From Heterodera schachtii (lineage: Eukaryota > Nematoda > Chromadorea > Rhabditida > Heteroderidae): 64,000 nucleotides of DNA. The stretch spans positions 1 through 64,000 of the forward strand of contig SIJG01000202.1 in assembly GCA_023374025.1 (NCBI GenBank), given 5' to 3'. The position numbers and the translations under genes are program-made. Under the pieces are notes generated by a model. The model had not been told where the DNA came from and did no database searches. It worked only from the letters and a program-made list of their open reading frames with translations. Numbering within the stretch: position 1 is the stretch's first letter; each line of letters opens with the position of its first letter. Of the stretch, positions 1-10,925 are shown piece after piece.

Positions 1-264
1 AATTGCATTAATTAAGGTTAATTATTTGATGAAACTTTCTTTTTTGTACATTTATTATTATGCAATAATTCAAAATGATTTTACATTTTTACAAAAATGA
101 CTCATTTAACCAAGTTGAATGTGTTCGTCCATCCAAAATTTTTAGTAAAAATTGCATTTGGATTATATGATTTGGCATTGATTAAGGCACTCAATTAATT
201 CATTACATAAAAACAAGACCACAAAAAAAGACATGACCATAAAAAATATACACAAACAAAGAAA
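1..264. other. AT-rich sequence without a recognisable gene
   Basis: I see no open reading frame, splice pattern or element terminus that I can support here. The stretch runs into the minisatellite that begins near 265. Confidence 0.5.
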
Positions 265-3200
265 ACACATTCTGGAAACAGAAAACAAAGAAAAGGCATT
301 CTGAAGACACAAAACCAAGAAAAGGCATTCTGAAAACACAAAGCCAAGAAAAGGCATTCTGAAAACACAAAGCCAAGAAAAGGCATTCTGAAAACACAAA
401 ACCAAGAAAACGCATTCTGAAACAGAAAACAAGAATAGTATTCTAAAAACACGAAAAAACCAAATGAAAACACAAATAAAGAAAACGCATTCTGAAACCA
501 AACAAAACCAAGAAAAGGCATTCTGAAAATAAAAAAAACAAATACACTCTGAAAATACAAAACAAAGAAAAAACATTCTGAAAACACAAAACAAAGAAAA
601 CCCATTCTAAAAATACGAAAGAAAGCAAATGAAAACACAAATAATGAAAACGCATTCTGAAAACAAAATTAAATTAAACGCTTTCTGAAAATACAAAACA
701 AAGTTAAACCTATTAAAAATACAAAACCAAGAGAAGGCATTCTGAAAATAAAAAAACAAATACACTCTGAAAATACAAAACAAAGAAAAGGCATTCTGAA
801 AACACAAAAGCAAGAAAAGGCATTCTGAAAATAAAAAAACAAATACACTCTGAAAATACAAAACAAAGAAAACCTATTCTAAAAATACGAAAGAAAGCAA
901 ATGAAAACACAAATAAAGAAAACGCATTCTGAAAACAAAATTAAATTAAACGCTTTCTGAAAATACAAAACAAAGTTAAACCTATTAAAAATACAAAATC
1001 AAGAGAAGGCATTCTGAAAACATAAAACCAAGAAAAGGCATTCTGAAAATACAAAACCAAGAAAAGACATTCTGAAAACCCAAAACCATGAAAGGCATTC
1101 TGAAAATAAAAAGAGCAAACCCACTCTGAAAACACAAAACAAAGAAAAACCATTCTAAAAACACGATAGAAACCAAATGAAAACACAAATAAAGAAAACG
1201 CATTCTGAAAAGAAAATTAAATTAAACGCATTCTGAAAATACAAAACAAAGTTAAACCTATTAAAAATACAAAACCAAGAGAAGGCATTCTGAAAACATA
1301 AAACCAAGAAAAGGCATTCTGAAAATACAAAACCAAGAAAAGACATTCTGAAAACACAAAGCCAAGAAAAGGCATTCTGAAAATAAAAAAAACAAATACA
1401 CTCTGAAAATACAAAACCAAGAAAAGACATTCTGAAAACCCAAAACCATGAAAAGGCATTCTGAAAATAAAAAGAGCAAACCCACTCTGAAAACACAAAA
1501 CAAAGAAAAACCATTCTAAAAACACGATAGAAACCAATGAAAATACAAATAAAGAAAACGCATTCTGAAAAGAAAATTAAATTAAACGCATTCTGAAAAT
1601 ACAAAACAAAGTTAAACCTATTAAAAATACAAAATCAAGAGAAGGCATTCTGAAAACATAAAACCAAGAAAAGGCATTCTGAAAATACAAAACCAAGAAA
1701 AGACATTCTGAAAACCCAAACCATGAAAAGGCATTCTGAAAATAAAAAGAGCAAACCCACTCTGAAAACACAAAACAAAGAAAAACCATTCTAAAAACAC
1801 GATAGAAACCAAATGAAAACACAAATAAAGAAAACGCATTCTGAAAAGAAAATTAAATTAAACGCATTCTGAAAATACAAAACAAAGTTAAACCTATTAA
1901 AAATACAAAATCAAGAGAAGGCATTCTGAAAATAAAAAAAACAAATACATTCTGAAAATACAAAACCAAGATAAGACATTCTGAAAACCCAAAACCATGA
2001 AAAGGCATTCTGAAAATAAAAAGAGCAAAACCCACTCTGAAAACACAAAACAAGAAAAACCATTCTAACAACACGATAGAAACCAAATGAAAACACAAAT
2101 AAAGAAAACGCATTCTGAAAAGAAAATTAAATTAAACGCATTCTGAAAATACAAAACAAAGTTAAACCTATTAAAAATACAAAATCAAGAGAAGGCATTC
2201 TGAAAACATAAAACCAAGAAAAGGCATTCTGAAAATACAAAACCAAGAAAAGACATTCTGAAAATAAAAAACAAATACACTCTGAAAATACAAAACAAGA
2301 AAAAAACATTCTGAAAACACAAAACAAAGAAAACCTATTCTAAAAATACGAAAGAAAGCAAATGAAAACACAAATAAAGAAAACGCATTCTGAAAACAAA
2401 AATTAAATTAAACGCTTTCTGAAAATACAAAACAAAGTTAAACCTATTAAAAATACAAAATCAAGAGAAGGCATTCTGAAAACATAAAACCAAGAAAAGG
2501 CATTCTGAAAATACAAAACCAAGAAAAGACATTCTGAAAACCCAAAACCATGAAAGGCATTCTGAAAATAAAAAGAGCAAACCCACTCTGAAAACACAAA
2601 ACAAAGAAAAAACCATTCTAAAAACACGATAGAAACCAAATGAAAACACAAATAAAGAAAACGCATTCTGAAAAGAAAATTAAATTAAACGCATTCTGAA
2701 AATACAAAACAAAGTTAAACCTATTAAAAATACAAAACCAAGAGAAGGCATTCTGAAAACATAAAACCAAGAAAAGGCATTCTGAAAATACAAAACCAAG
2801 AAAAGACATTCTGAAAACACAAAGCCAAGAAAAGGCATTCTGAAAATAAAAAAAACAAATACACTCTGAAAATACAAAACCAAGAAAAGACATTCTGAAA
2901 ACCCAAAACCATGAAAAGGCATTCTGAAAATAAAAAGAGCAAACCCACTCTGAAAACACAAAACAAAGAAAAACCATTCTAAAAACACGATAGAAACCAA
3001 ATGAAAACACAAATAAAGAAAACGCATTCTGAAAAGAAAATTAAATTAAACGCATTCTGAAAATACAAAACAAAGTTAAACCTATTAAAAATACAAAATC
3101 AAGAGAAGGCATTCTGAAAACATAAAACCAAGAAAAGGCATTCTGAAAATACAAAACCAAGAAAAGACATTCTGAAAATAAAAAAACAAATACACTCTGA

Positions 3201-4600
3201 AAATACAAAACAAAGAAAAAACATTCTGAAAACACAAAACAAAGAAAACCTATTCTAAAAATACGAAAGAAAGCAAATGAAAACACAAATAAAGAAAACG
3301 CATTCTGAAAACAAAATTAAATTAAACGCTTTCTGAAAATACAAAACAAAGTTAAACCTATTAAAAATACAAAATCAAGAGAAGGCATTCTGAAAACATA
3401 AAACCAAGAAAAGGCATTCTGAAAATACAAAACCAAGAAAAGACATTCTGAAAACCCAAAACCATGAAAGGCATTCTGAAAATAAAAAGAGCAAACCCAC
3501 TCTGAAAACACAAAACAAAGAAAAACCATTCTAAAAACACGATAGAAACCAAATGAAAACACAAATAAAGAAAACGCATTCTGAAAAGAAAATTAAATTA
3601 AACGCATTCTGAAATACAAAACAAAGTTAAACCTATTAAAATACAAAACCAAGAGAAGGCATTCTGAAAACATAAAACCAAGAAAAGGCATTCTGAAAAT
3701 ACAAACCAAGAAAAGACATTCTGAAAACACAAAGCCAAGAAAAGGCATTCTGAAAATAAAAAAAACAAATACACTCTGAAAATACAAAACCAAGAAAAGA
3801 CATTCTGAAAACCCAAAACCATGAAAAGGCATTCTGAAATAAAAAGAGCAAACCCACTCTGAAAACACAAACAAAGAAAAACCATTCTAAAAACACGATA
3901 GAAACCCAAATGAAAACACAAATAAAGAAAACGCATTCTGAAAAGAAAATTAAATTAAACGCATTCTGAAAATACAAACAAAGTTAACCTATTAAAATAC
4001 AAAATCAAGAGAAGGCATTCTGAAAATAAAAAAAACAAATACACTCTGAAAATACAAAACCAAGATAAGACATTCTGAAAACCCAAAACCATGAAAAGGC
4101 ATTCTGAAAATAAAAGAGCAAACCCACTCTGAAAACACAAAACAAAGAAAAACATTCTAAAACACGATAGAAACCAAATGAAAATACAAATAAAGAAAAC
4201 GCATTCTGAAAAGAAAATTAAATTAAACGCATTCTGAAAATACAAAACAAAGTAAACCTATTAAAAATACAAAATCAAGAGAAGGCATTCTGAAAACATA
4301 AAACCAAGAAAAGGCATTCTGAAAATACAAACCAAGAAAAGACATTCTGAAAACCCAAAACCATGAAAAGGCATTCTGAAAATAAAAAGAGCAAACCCAC
4401 TCTGAAAACACAAAACAAAGAAAAACCATTCTAAAAACACGATAGAAACCAAATGAAAACACAAATAAAGAAAACGCATTCTGAAAAGAAAATTAAATTA
4501 AACGCATTCTGAAAATACAAAACAAAGTTAAACCTATTAAAAATACAAAACCAAGAGAAGGCATTCTGAAAATAAAAAGAGCAAACCTACTCTAAAAACA
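265..4600. repeat. Minisatellite array with higher-order structure
   Basis: About 29-bp units built on GGCATTCTGAAAACACAA and CCAAGAAAA are repeated for more than 4 kb with point and indel variation. A marker segment (AAAGTTAAACCTATTAAAAA) returns near 970, 1250, 1612, 1888, 2160, 2436, 2712, 3076, 3352, 3628, 3984, 4255 and 4527. The spacing is mostly about 276 bp and sometimes about 360 bp, so a higher-order unit has been amplified and sometimes carries about three extra monomers. Long minus-strand open frames rich in F, C and S-E-C are by-products of the repeat and are not called as genes. Confidence 0.95.
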
Positions 4601-4714
4601 CTTTAACAAAACATTTAATATATTTAGTCAAAAAATCTCTTTCTTCAATTGAAAATTCTTTTTAAATTAAATTTAAATAAAATCAATTCGTATCTGATCA
4701 AATGGTAAAATGCA

Positions 4715-4830
4715 ATAAAACACTGACTTTCCATCATTTGGCGTTGTGCCAAGACGACCGATCAGTCAAAATGCGTACAATTTCAATGGCCTTTGAATAG
4801 AGATGATCTCTTCCAAAAAAAAATAAATAT
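4715..4830 (-). repeat. Conserved 3'-flank repeat Q, copy 1
   Basis: A roughly 110-bp segment recurs at 9965-10060 (+), 14375-14480 (-) and 61675-61775 (+). It carries a near-palindrome TTGGC-N5-GCCAA. Each copy lies downstream of a fragment of the same cysteine-rich gene family, in the same orientation, so it looks like a conserved 3' UTR or downstream element of that family. That role is inferred from position only. Confidence 0.7.
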
Positions 4831-4959
4831 TTAAATAATATTTCAAAATTTATTAAACTAAATTTATTCTGATAGAATTCTGTCTTGAATTTTTTTTACA
4901 TAAAAAAGCAAATCCGTTGGCAATTTCAGTAAGCAAAGATATTTGAGAAAAAAAAAATT

Positions 4960-5131
4960 AATAGGTTTTAGATGCATTCGGTTGTGTGCTCAAATCGGTC
5001 GGTTGCCAAAGCAACAAATTGCCATTTTCTTTTTCGAATTTGTAATTGCCATATTTGGGGCGCCACTGCGCTCTTTTGCCGCTTTTCAAGTCCAATTGGA
5101 GTCCGCGCATCTCTTGCACACGGACCTTTTT
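4960..5131 (-). pseudogene. Uninterrupted last-exon copy of the WQPTDL family
   Basis: Read on the minus strand, this gives an open segment containing the motif VQEMRGLQLDLKSGK, then about 30 residues later WQPTDLS. The same two motifs flank the foldback insertion in the main copy (8898-9780). Here they are contiguous, so this copy shows the uninterrupted exon. Upstream exons are not seen nearby and the Q repeat follows at 4715-4830. It is called a fragment of an unrecognised nematode secreted-protein family. Confidence 0.6.
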
Positions 5132-5627
5132 CAAAGAAATTAAAAATTTAACAAATTATTTCGAAAATTTGGGCCCGGAAGGCATTTGGAGCCCTATCAG
5201 AAAAACATTATATAAAAGCACAAAATTAATGTTTCGACAATTTCTGCTTCTTTTTTTTTCGAGTTTTGATTTCCAATTGGAATATCATATTAAATAATTT
5301 GTAAAAATTTAAATTGATATACATTTTTATTTACAAAAATGTTTATATATTATATATATATTAATCTCAAAATTCGAAAAGTTTTTTTTTAATTCTCTTT
5401 TTTTGTATATAAATTTAAATTTTCATTTGAATTTGAATTTGTCCTAAAACTTGAATAAAATTATATCTTGCATGTTCTTAATTTAATAGTGGCCATGTAA
5501 AAAGATAACTTCTTTAAATATATTTTCTAATTTCGTTCAAGTTTCTTCCCGGCCAAAATTTTAAAATTTTTGTTAAATATGGAATTACTTTCAATAAAGG
5601 CTGTGTGTTTGAGATGCGCGGGTTCCA

Positions 5628-6020
5628 AGGGCGTAGCCAGGACCTTCGTTTCGGGGGGGGGGGGCAACTCAAAAAGTCGATTCTTATTTGTTGGTGTGTA
5701 TTTTTCCTTTTTAAGTCGATTTTTAGGGGTGTATTTTTGGTTTTTTGAAATCCCGAATTAGGGGTGTATTTTACAAAATTTTTCGCCAAAAAATTAATAT
5801 TTTTTGCCATTTTGGCCTCCATTTTTCAAAATATGGTAAAATGGGGGGTCCGGCGGTGCCGATAGGCGCCGCCGGGAAAATTTTTGAGTATTTTAATGCA
5901 ATTTTGTTAAGAAAATTTCTTAAAATTTCAAAAAAATTACTGAAATTTTTTACTTTTTGGGTTTCGGGGGGGGGGGGGGGGGGGGCCGGGCCCCCTGCCG
6001 CCCCCCTAGCTACGCCTTTG
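5628..6020. mobile_element. MITE family A, AGGGCGTAGCC termini
   Basis: Inverted ends AGGGCGTAGCCAGG and CTAGCTACGCCTTT bound the element, with short homopolymer G tracts just inside. The 10-mer GCGGGTTCCA occurs directly on both sides (5618-5627 and 6021-6030), as expected for a target duplication of about 8 bp. Inside lies the GATA-centred GC-rich hairpin at 5851-5874. No transposase is encoded, so it is non-autonomous; hAT-type mobilisation is inferred from the duplication size. An empty site exists at 61537-61600. Confidence 0.85.
5851..5874 (+). repeat. GATA hairpin core, copy 1
   Basis: Ten-base arms CGGCGGTGCC and GGCGCCGCCG flank GATA. The arms are complementary except for one T opposite G, which would pair as U-G in RNA read in this direction. 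Other copies lie at 24259, 24396, 32753 and 37942 (+), and at 36239, 40698 and 41041 (-). Confidence 0.9.
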
Positions 6021-6059
6021 GCGGGTTCCAAATTTACATTTAAAACGTATTGATTATTT

Positions 6060-6740
6060 TTTCTATTAAATTTGCTTACTGAATATGTCAAGAATTTTTT
6101 TTTTTTTTCTCTAAGCACAGTTAACTTTTGGCGCCAAAAATGGGTCACAATTTTAGATGGTGTCATCACACTAATGTAAAATGAAATTTTATTTTTCATT
6201 CAGTTTTCCTTAAAGAGAATTGAATGGGCTTTAATATGATTAATTAAAAGATTAAATCCGTTTATTATTTTTCGAGATATAAGAAATTATAAAGTGGCAC
6301 ATTACTTATTTGTCACCCTGTAGACAGATTTTGTCTAAATAAAAACTGACCAAAAATGGGCGTTATTCAAAAACCATTTTAATAAAAATAAATTTTTACT
6401 TATAACGTTGTTAAAAACAAACATATTTTTAATTCACAATATGATTCGATAGATCCTCAATGTTTTTCTATCTGCCAAATTTCAAAAAAAAAAAGAAGTT
6501 TTATGCTAAAAATGTTCGAAAATTTGGTCTACCGACAAAGAGAGCAGCAGCAGCAGCAGAAGAGTGACTCATTTTATTTAACTGCTAATAACATTCGCTT
6601 TGCTTAACCATCGAAAAAATGCATTAACATCAAATAAATGTTTTTGATTATCCGTCCATTGCAAAACAAAACAAAAATTAAAAACTAAAATGATTTTATA
6701 TATATTTTAAATAATTAATTTAATAAATAAATATTTGCTC
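6060..6740. other. AT-rich intergenic stretch
   Basis: No supported coding segment. It contains a short AGC trinucleotide run near 6544 and otherwise low-complexity A/T sequence leading to the start of the next gene. Confidence 0.4.
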
Positions 6741-6746
6741 ATCAAA

Positions 6747-9700
6747 ATGTTTTATCCGAATTCTTCCATCTTTGCCATGGCCATTGGAATGTTCTTTTAT
6801 TTTGCCGTTACCTTCAAAAACAACCCAACAAATGGTCATTAAAATTAAAAATTCATTGAAATCTAACTTTTTAATTATCCCTCATAATTTAATGCTTTGA
6901 TGGCGCCGACGAATTGTGCCGTCCCATCGATGGCACTCCGTTCCACGAGCAGTGCCGGCACTCGGCGGTGGTCAAACAGAAGGGTTTCGTGCCGCGCCAT
7001 TTGCGTCCGCCATGGCTTAATTCGCCGCTTTTCGTTGACAATGAACTGAGCAGCGGCGAAAACACGTGCTACGCATGTTATAAGGGAACAAAAGCGAGCA
7101 ATGGCATGGCACCGGGGGAAGAGTACTGTGCGTGTACGGTAGGCATTTGGATACGGTAACTAGCGTTCAAAAGCTGTAATTTTTTTATTATTTAGTACAA
7201 AGGGCAAGTGCCGCACGAGAAATTCGGCGTCGTTTTTGGCGCATTCAATCGAAGTCGGCGGATTTGTATGAGGACATTGCAAAAAATTGCATTTGTAATT
7301 ATAAAAATAATTTTTATATGTTTAAACATGCATTTTTTGTACAGATGCCAAGCTGTGGCAACAAATACTATGACTATGTGAAGCATTGTGCCATGGTGTG
7401 CAAACATTAAACCAAACTTTGCTAATTTTTCGAAATTTTTAGGTTTATTTTTATGAAAATGAGCCGGACAAAAACCCTAAAGAAGACCTTCCGAAAATAC
7501 GCCGTAATTAATGCATATATTTTGTGCCAAATTTTTTGTTCCCATTTTCGGCACTCTCGCACTTTTTGATGGATGTTTCACTGGGGCAAGCAAAAACTGT
7601 ACGGCAAAAGTGAAAATTGATTACAAAGAGATTTACCAATTGTCCAAATGTTTTTGGGGGGCAAGTCGCCAAACAGCTTTTAAGGGCACGTAAGTCAAGA
7701 AATCTTGAATTTGAATTAATTTTTACATAATTATGTTTTTGTTGGGTTGCAAACCCAGAAGGGATGGACATACCTAATTGATTTTGATTGAGAGGACACT
7801 ATATAATTATGATTGGTGGCACGCAAATCGTGGAAATTTAAATTAATAAAGAGATTTGTTAGGATAATCCAGGAGTTGATTATCATAACTGTGTTATGTG
7901 ATTAACGATTTTCGTATTTTATATGCTTAATTACGGATTGTACTCAATCAGATATCAGTTTTTGAATGCACCTAAATCGTGAAAATTCAAAACTTTAAAT
8001 AATTAGGACTAATTCGTTAGGTGTAAACCCAAAAATGGATGAATTTTAAATGAAACTTTTATAAATACGGATTTTTTATTGGATAAATCTGAAAGTAATA
8101 ATTAAGAGATTTTGATCTAATTCTTATTAAAACAGCGTTTTTGTTTTTTACAGTATCCAAATCAAAGCATCCGTTGATGGGTACGGTATGAGTGGCGCTT
8201 CACCGTTCACTTTTCCCGTGGTGTTCAAAAACCGACACTGCTGGGACCCGATTAATTACTACACTTCACCTCTTTTCCAGAATATAACAATCACATTGAG
8301 TGGCGAGTGAGTCAATAAACTTGAAAATTAATGAAATTTAAAGAACCCAAGGTTGGACTTGGAAAATGCACACATTTTTTGAAATCTGATCAATACGGAT
8401 CAGCAGAATTTCTGGATATATAAAGCTCATAAGCAAGCAATTTAATTTTTAATACAATTCGGTAGCACTAATTGTTTTTTATTAGCCTACTTAATTTTAA
8501 AAAGTTTATTATTTGAAAAAGGTTATTCCAAAAAAATTCGAAAAATCATGCTTTTAGTACAACATTCAACAGGCCATTTGTGACCATAAATTTTCAGTTA
8601 ATGAAATTTTTTGAAATTTGGCAGGCAAACATTGGACAATTAGGCCTATCGAATGATCTCAGGAATTTAAAATTTGTTTAATTTTGAGCAAAGTTTTTTT
8701 TAATAGTTGCGGCACAGCAAAATACGAGCTACCGTGGTGGCTTAACGCTGATCAGGTTGGTGGCTTATAGAGAGCAGAAAATAAACATTCTAACACAAAT
8801 TTTTGTAAATAAAAAATGTATGACAAGAAAATTTTTTTTAAAAATTTCAAATTTTCAAAAAATTTTTATGTTAAATTTGACATTTCTTTCAACAAGGGCC
8901 GTGTTCAAGAGATGCGCGGACTCCAATTGGACCTGCAAAGCGGTGAAAGTACGCAGTGGTACCAAAGTGGTGACTGCCGGGGTCAAGGCAGTTCGTACAA
9001 TGGCGTTTCGTGCAATTTCAAATGGGAATGACCATAACTTTTTTGTTCGTCACTCAATTTCTTCAAAATTGATATTATTAGAAAGCTTTACGTGTTTAGA
9101 AGCTATCATTAAGCAGAAGCATCCATGGGTTCATAAGAAAAGTGTTTTTATTTTCTGCTAAAGGAGTCTTAGTGCCGAGTTATGACGTGCCAAAGTTTTT
9201 TAATGAATAAACAAATTAAATAATTGTTTGCATACCTTTGCAGAATCCAATGGTGCAGCGGTAGTGCGCTAGTCAGCGTGTTCTAAACCCTGGGTTCGGA
9301 TCCCCTACATGCAAATGCACTCTTTTTGTGAATAAGTCAATTATCATTATCACAAAAAAATTTACGATATAAAATTTTTATTTTTAATCCATTTTGACAA
9401 ATAAATTAGTCATAAAGTTTAGACAAAAATTAATTTGTCATAACTCGGCACTAAGACTCATTTAGCAGAAAATAAAAACACTATTCTTAAGAACCCATCG
9501 ATGCTATATCCACCAAATTTCATTCGGAAATCCCACGGACACCTGGGGACCTTCCTTTGTTAGCTTCTGCTTAATGATAGCTTCGAAACACGTAAAGCTT
9601 TCGATTGATTGACTGACGAATAAAAAAGTTATGGCCATTCCCATTTGAAATTGTACGAAACGCCATTGTACAAACTGCCATTGACCCGTGACTACCAATT

Positions 9701-9785
9701 CAAAAAAGGTGGTGGTGAATTGTTTTGGCAACCAACCGATTTGGGCATAATTGATGAATATGGAAAACCGATTGATAAGGTGTAT
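6747..9785 (+). CDS. Secreted cysteine-rich family protein (WQPTDL family), last exon disrupted
   Basis: I do not recognise the family. The ATG at 6747 opens a hydrophobic signal-peptide-like start (MFYPNSSIFAMAIGMFFYFA). Candidate exons follow near 6953-7138 (ending EEYCACT), 7196-7275, 7344-7394 (SCGNKYYDYVKHCAM), 7442-7505, about 7550-7688 (GCFTGASKNCTAKV), 8153-8306 (KASVDGYGMSG to NITITLSGE), 8710-8753 (CGTAKYELPWW), and 8897 onward (VQEMRGLQLDLQSG). A stop at 9030 lies inside an inserted foldback element; beyond it 9700-9780 continues with WQPTDLGIIDEYG. Phases agree at the 7688/8153, 8306/8710 and 8753/8897 joins. The first intron lacks a clear acceptor, and the exon near 7550 is preceded by TTTTCGG rather than TTTTCAG. 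Paralogous fragments elsewhere in the window suggest a multicopy family. This copy is probably broken. Confidence 0.5.
8968..9697. mobile_element. Foldback element inside the last exon
   Basis: Arms of about 190-240 bp at 8968-9190 and 9428-9697 are inverted copies of each other. They share CAGTTYGTACAATGGCG near the ends and AGTGCCGAGTTATGAC at the inner edge. A loop of about 240 bp contains a tRNA-like segment. TACCAA is repeated on both outer sides, a possible short target duplication. The uninterrupted paralogue at 4960-5131 supports insertion into coding sequence. Confidence 0.75.
9247..9313 (+). other. tRNA-like (SINE-type) segment
   Basis: It contains an A-box-like TGGTGCAGCGGTAGTGCG and, about 35 bases on, a B-box-like GGTTCGGATCC. 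A full cloverleaf with a paired acceptor stem is not evident. I read it as a tRNA-derived pseudogene or SINE head carried in the loop of the foldback element, not as a functional tRNA. Confidence 0.5.
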
Positions 9786-9964
9786 TAATATTTTTAAGAT
9801 TTATGAATATTTTTTATATTTAATTAGTTTACTGAATTGATTGTCAAAAGATTTTGCTTTTTTATTATAACAAAATTCCATGCAGAATTTTATCAGAATA
9901 AATTTAGTTTATCTCAACATTTTCATAAGAGGCAAATTTTGAAATTTTATTTAAATATTTATTG

Positions 9965-10060
9965 TTTTTCGGAATAAACCATTTCTATTCAAAGGCCATT
10001 AAAATTGTACCTGATCGGTCGTCTTGGCACAATGCCAAATGATGGAAACTCAATTTTTGG
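9965..10060 (+). repeat. Conserved 3'-flank repeat Q, copy 2
   Basis: This is homologous, in inverted orientation, to 4715-4830 and contains TTGGCACAATGCCAA, a palindrome with six-base arms. It follows the last exon of the WQPTDL gene by about 180 bp, the same arrangement as at the other copies. Confidence 0.75.
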
Positions 10061-10242
10061 GGTTTTTTTTTTTTTGCATTTTACAATTATAATATTCGCT
10101 TGGATTATTAAATTTCATTATGCCAATAAAGGATTTTTTTTGCCAATGCATTTTCGTTCGGGCCTTCATATGAGCTTGTTGTGTCCCCACGAGTTTCAGG
10201 CAAATACACTTTTTTCAGTTCTGACAATTTTACCAAGTTTGA

Positions 10243-10824
10243 TCCGACCTTGACAAACTACAAATCCCCAAAGAAATTGACTCAGACAACTCTATTCCCG
10301 ACTACGCCAAGTTGCTTATTAAGCAGCTTCACTCCCTTTTAAGCACCGCCTCCGTCCTAATTCATTCACAGGCTGCGGCAGTCGACGCGGTCGAAGAGGA
10401 ACGACGACTGAGAACCGTCGTTGTGACAAATGTGCCCGAATGCAAATCGGAAAAAGCGACGGAGCGAGCCCAGGAGGACCGAGCCATTGTGGACCAAATT
10501 TTGAATGCCACGGACGTCGACCAGGCACCAATTGTCTTCCGTGTCGGCAAGCGAATGGATGGACGACCGCGCCCGCTCAAAATGGAATTCCCGAGCAAAC
10601 ACGCAGCGCGGCACGTCATCCGCATGCGCGGAAAGGTGCAAGCCTTGAATGATCTCCACAATGTCCGCGTCCGCGAAAGCATGACCAAGGAGCAGCTGTC
10701 GGAGAGGCGGAAAATGATCGAAGAATGCGCGAAGAAAAGACAGGCGGACAACGGTGATTGGGTGATATATGCCAATCAGGTCGTGCTGAGACAGGACATT
10801 GACCATATTCGAAAAAATTTTTAA
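10243..10824 (+). CDS. Non-LTR retrotransposon ORF1-like protein
   Basis: The open frame runs from 10243 (after a TGA) to the stop at 10824; the true start is unclear and no convincing ATG lies at the front. A basic, charged protein contains TVVVTNVPECKSE, PIVFRVGKRMDGRPRPLKM and a C-terminal IYANQVVLRQDID. This layout is typical of nucleic-acid-binding ORF1 products of LINEs: an RRM-like NVPE strand, then an RxGK loop. It would bind element RNA as a chaperone. Codon use is distinctly GC-rich, unlike the AT-rich ORF2 just downstream. Confidence 0.65.
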   Translation, partial: SDLDKLQIPKEIDSDNSIPDYAKLLIKQLHSLLSTASVLIHSQAAAVDAVEEERRLRTVVVTNVPECKSEKATERAQEDRAIVDQILNATDVDQAPIVFRVGKRMDGRPRPLKMEFPSKHAARHVIRMRGKVQALNDLHNVRVRESMTKEQLSERRKMIEECAKKRQADNGDWVIYANQVVLRQDIDHIRKNF

Positions 10825-10925
10825 ATTGTCCAACCAAATCACTGCAAATTACCTATAATTATTACCCAAAAGTACAAAAATTTTTCCGGTCAGTAAAAAA
10901 TTTTTACCAAAAAATTAATCATCCA

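Larger units (their letters stand above)
5578..6058 (+). pseudogene. EMRG exon fragment split by a MITE
   Basis: An acceptor-like TTTCAATAAAG is followed by codons giving FEMRGS, the start of the family's last exon. A 393-bp element then interrupts it, and it resumes at 6031 with the same bases found at the uninterrupted copy 61537-61600. Only the first exon portion is present and it soon reaches a stop, so this is a decayed fragment. Confidence 0.6.

Noticed and set aside
163..4479. Many minus-strand ORFs rich in Phe, Cys and Ser-Glu-Cys
   Set aside because: They all derive from the 29-bp minisatellite and appear in several frames at once; no start context, splice sites or known domain.
265..4600. 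CRISPR array
   Set aside because: Repeats are contiguous without unique spacers, and the genome is eukaryotic.
9247..9313. Functional tRNA gene
   Set aside because: A- and B-box-like sequences are present but I cannot pair an acceptor stem or a clean anticodon arm.
10319..10842. Minus-strand and alternative-frame ORFs over LINE ORF1
   Set aside because: Shadows of the GC-rich ORF1; only the plus frame shows retrotransposon ORF1 motifs.
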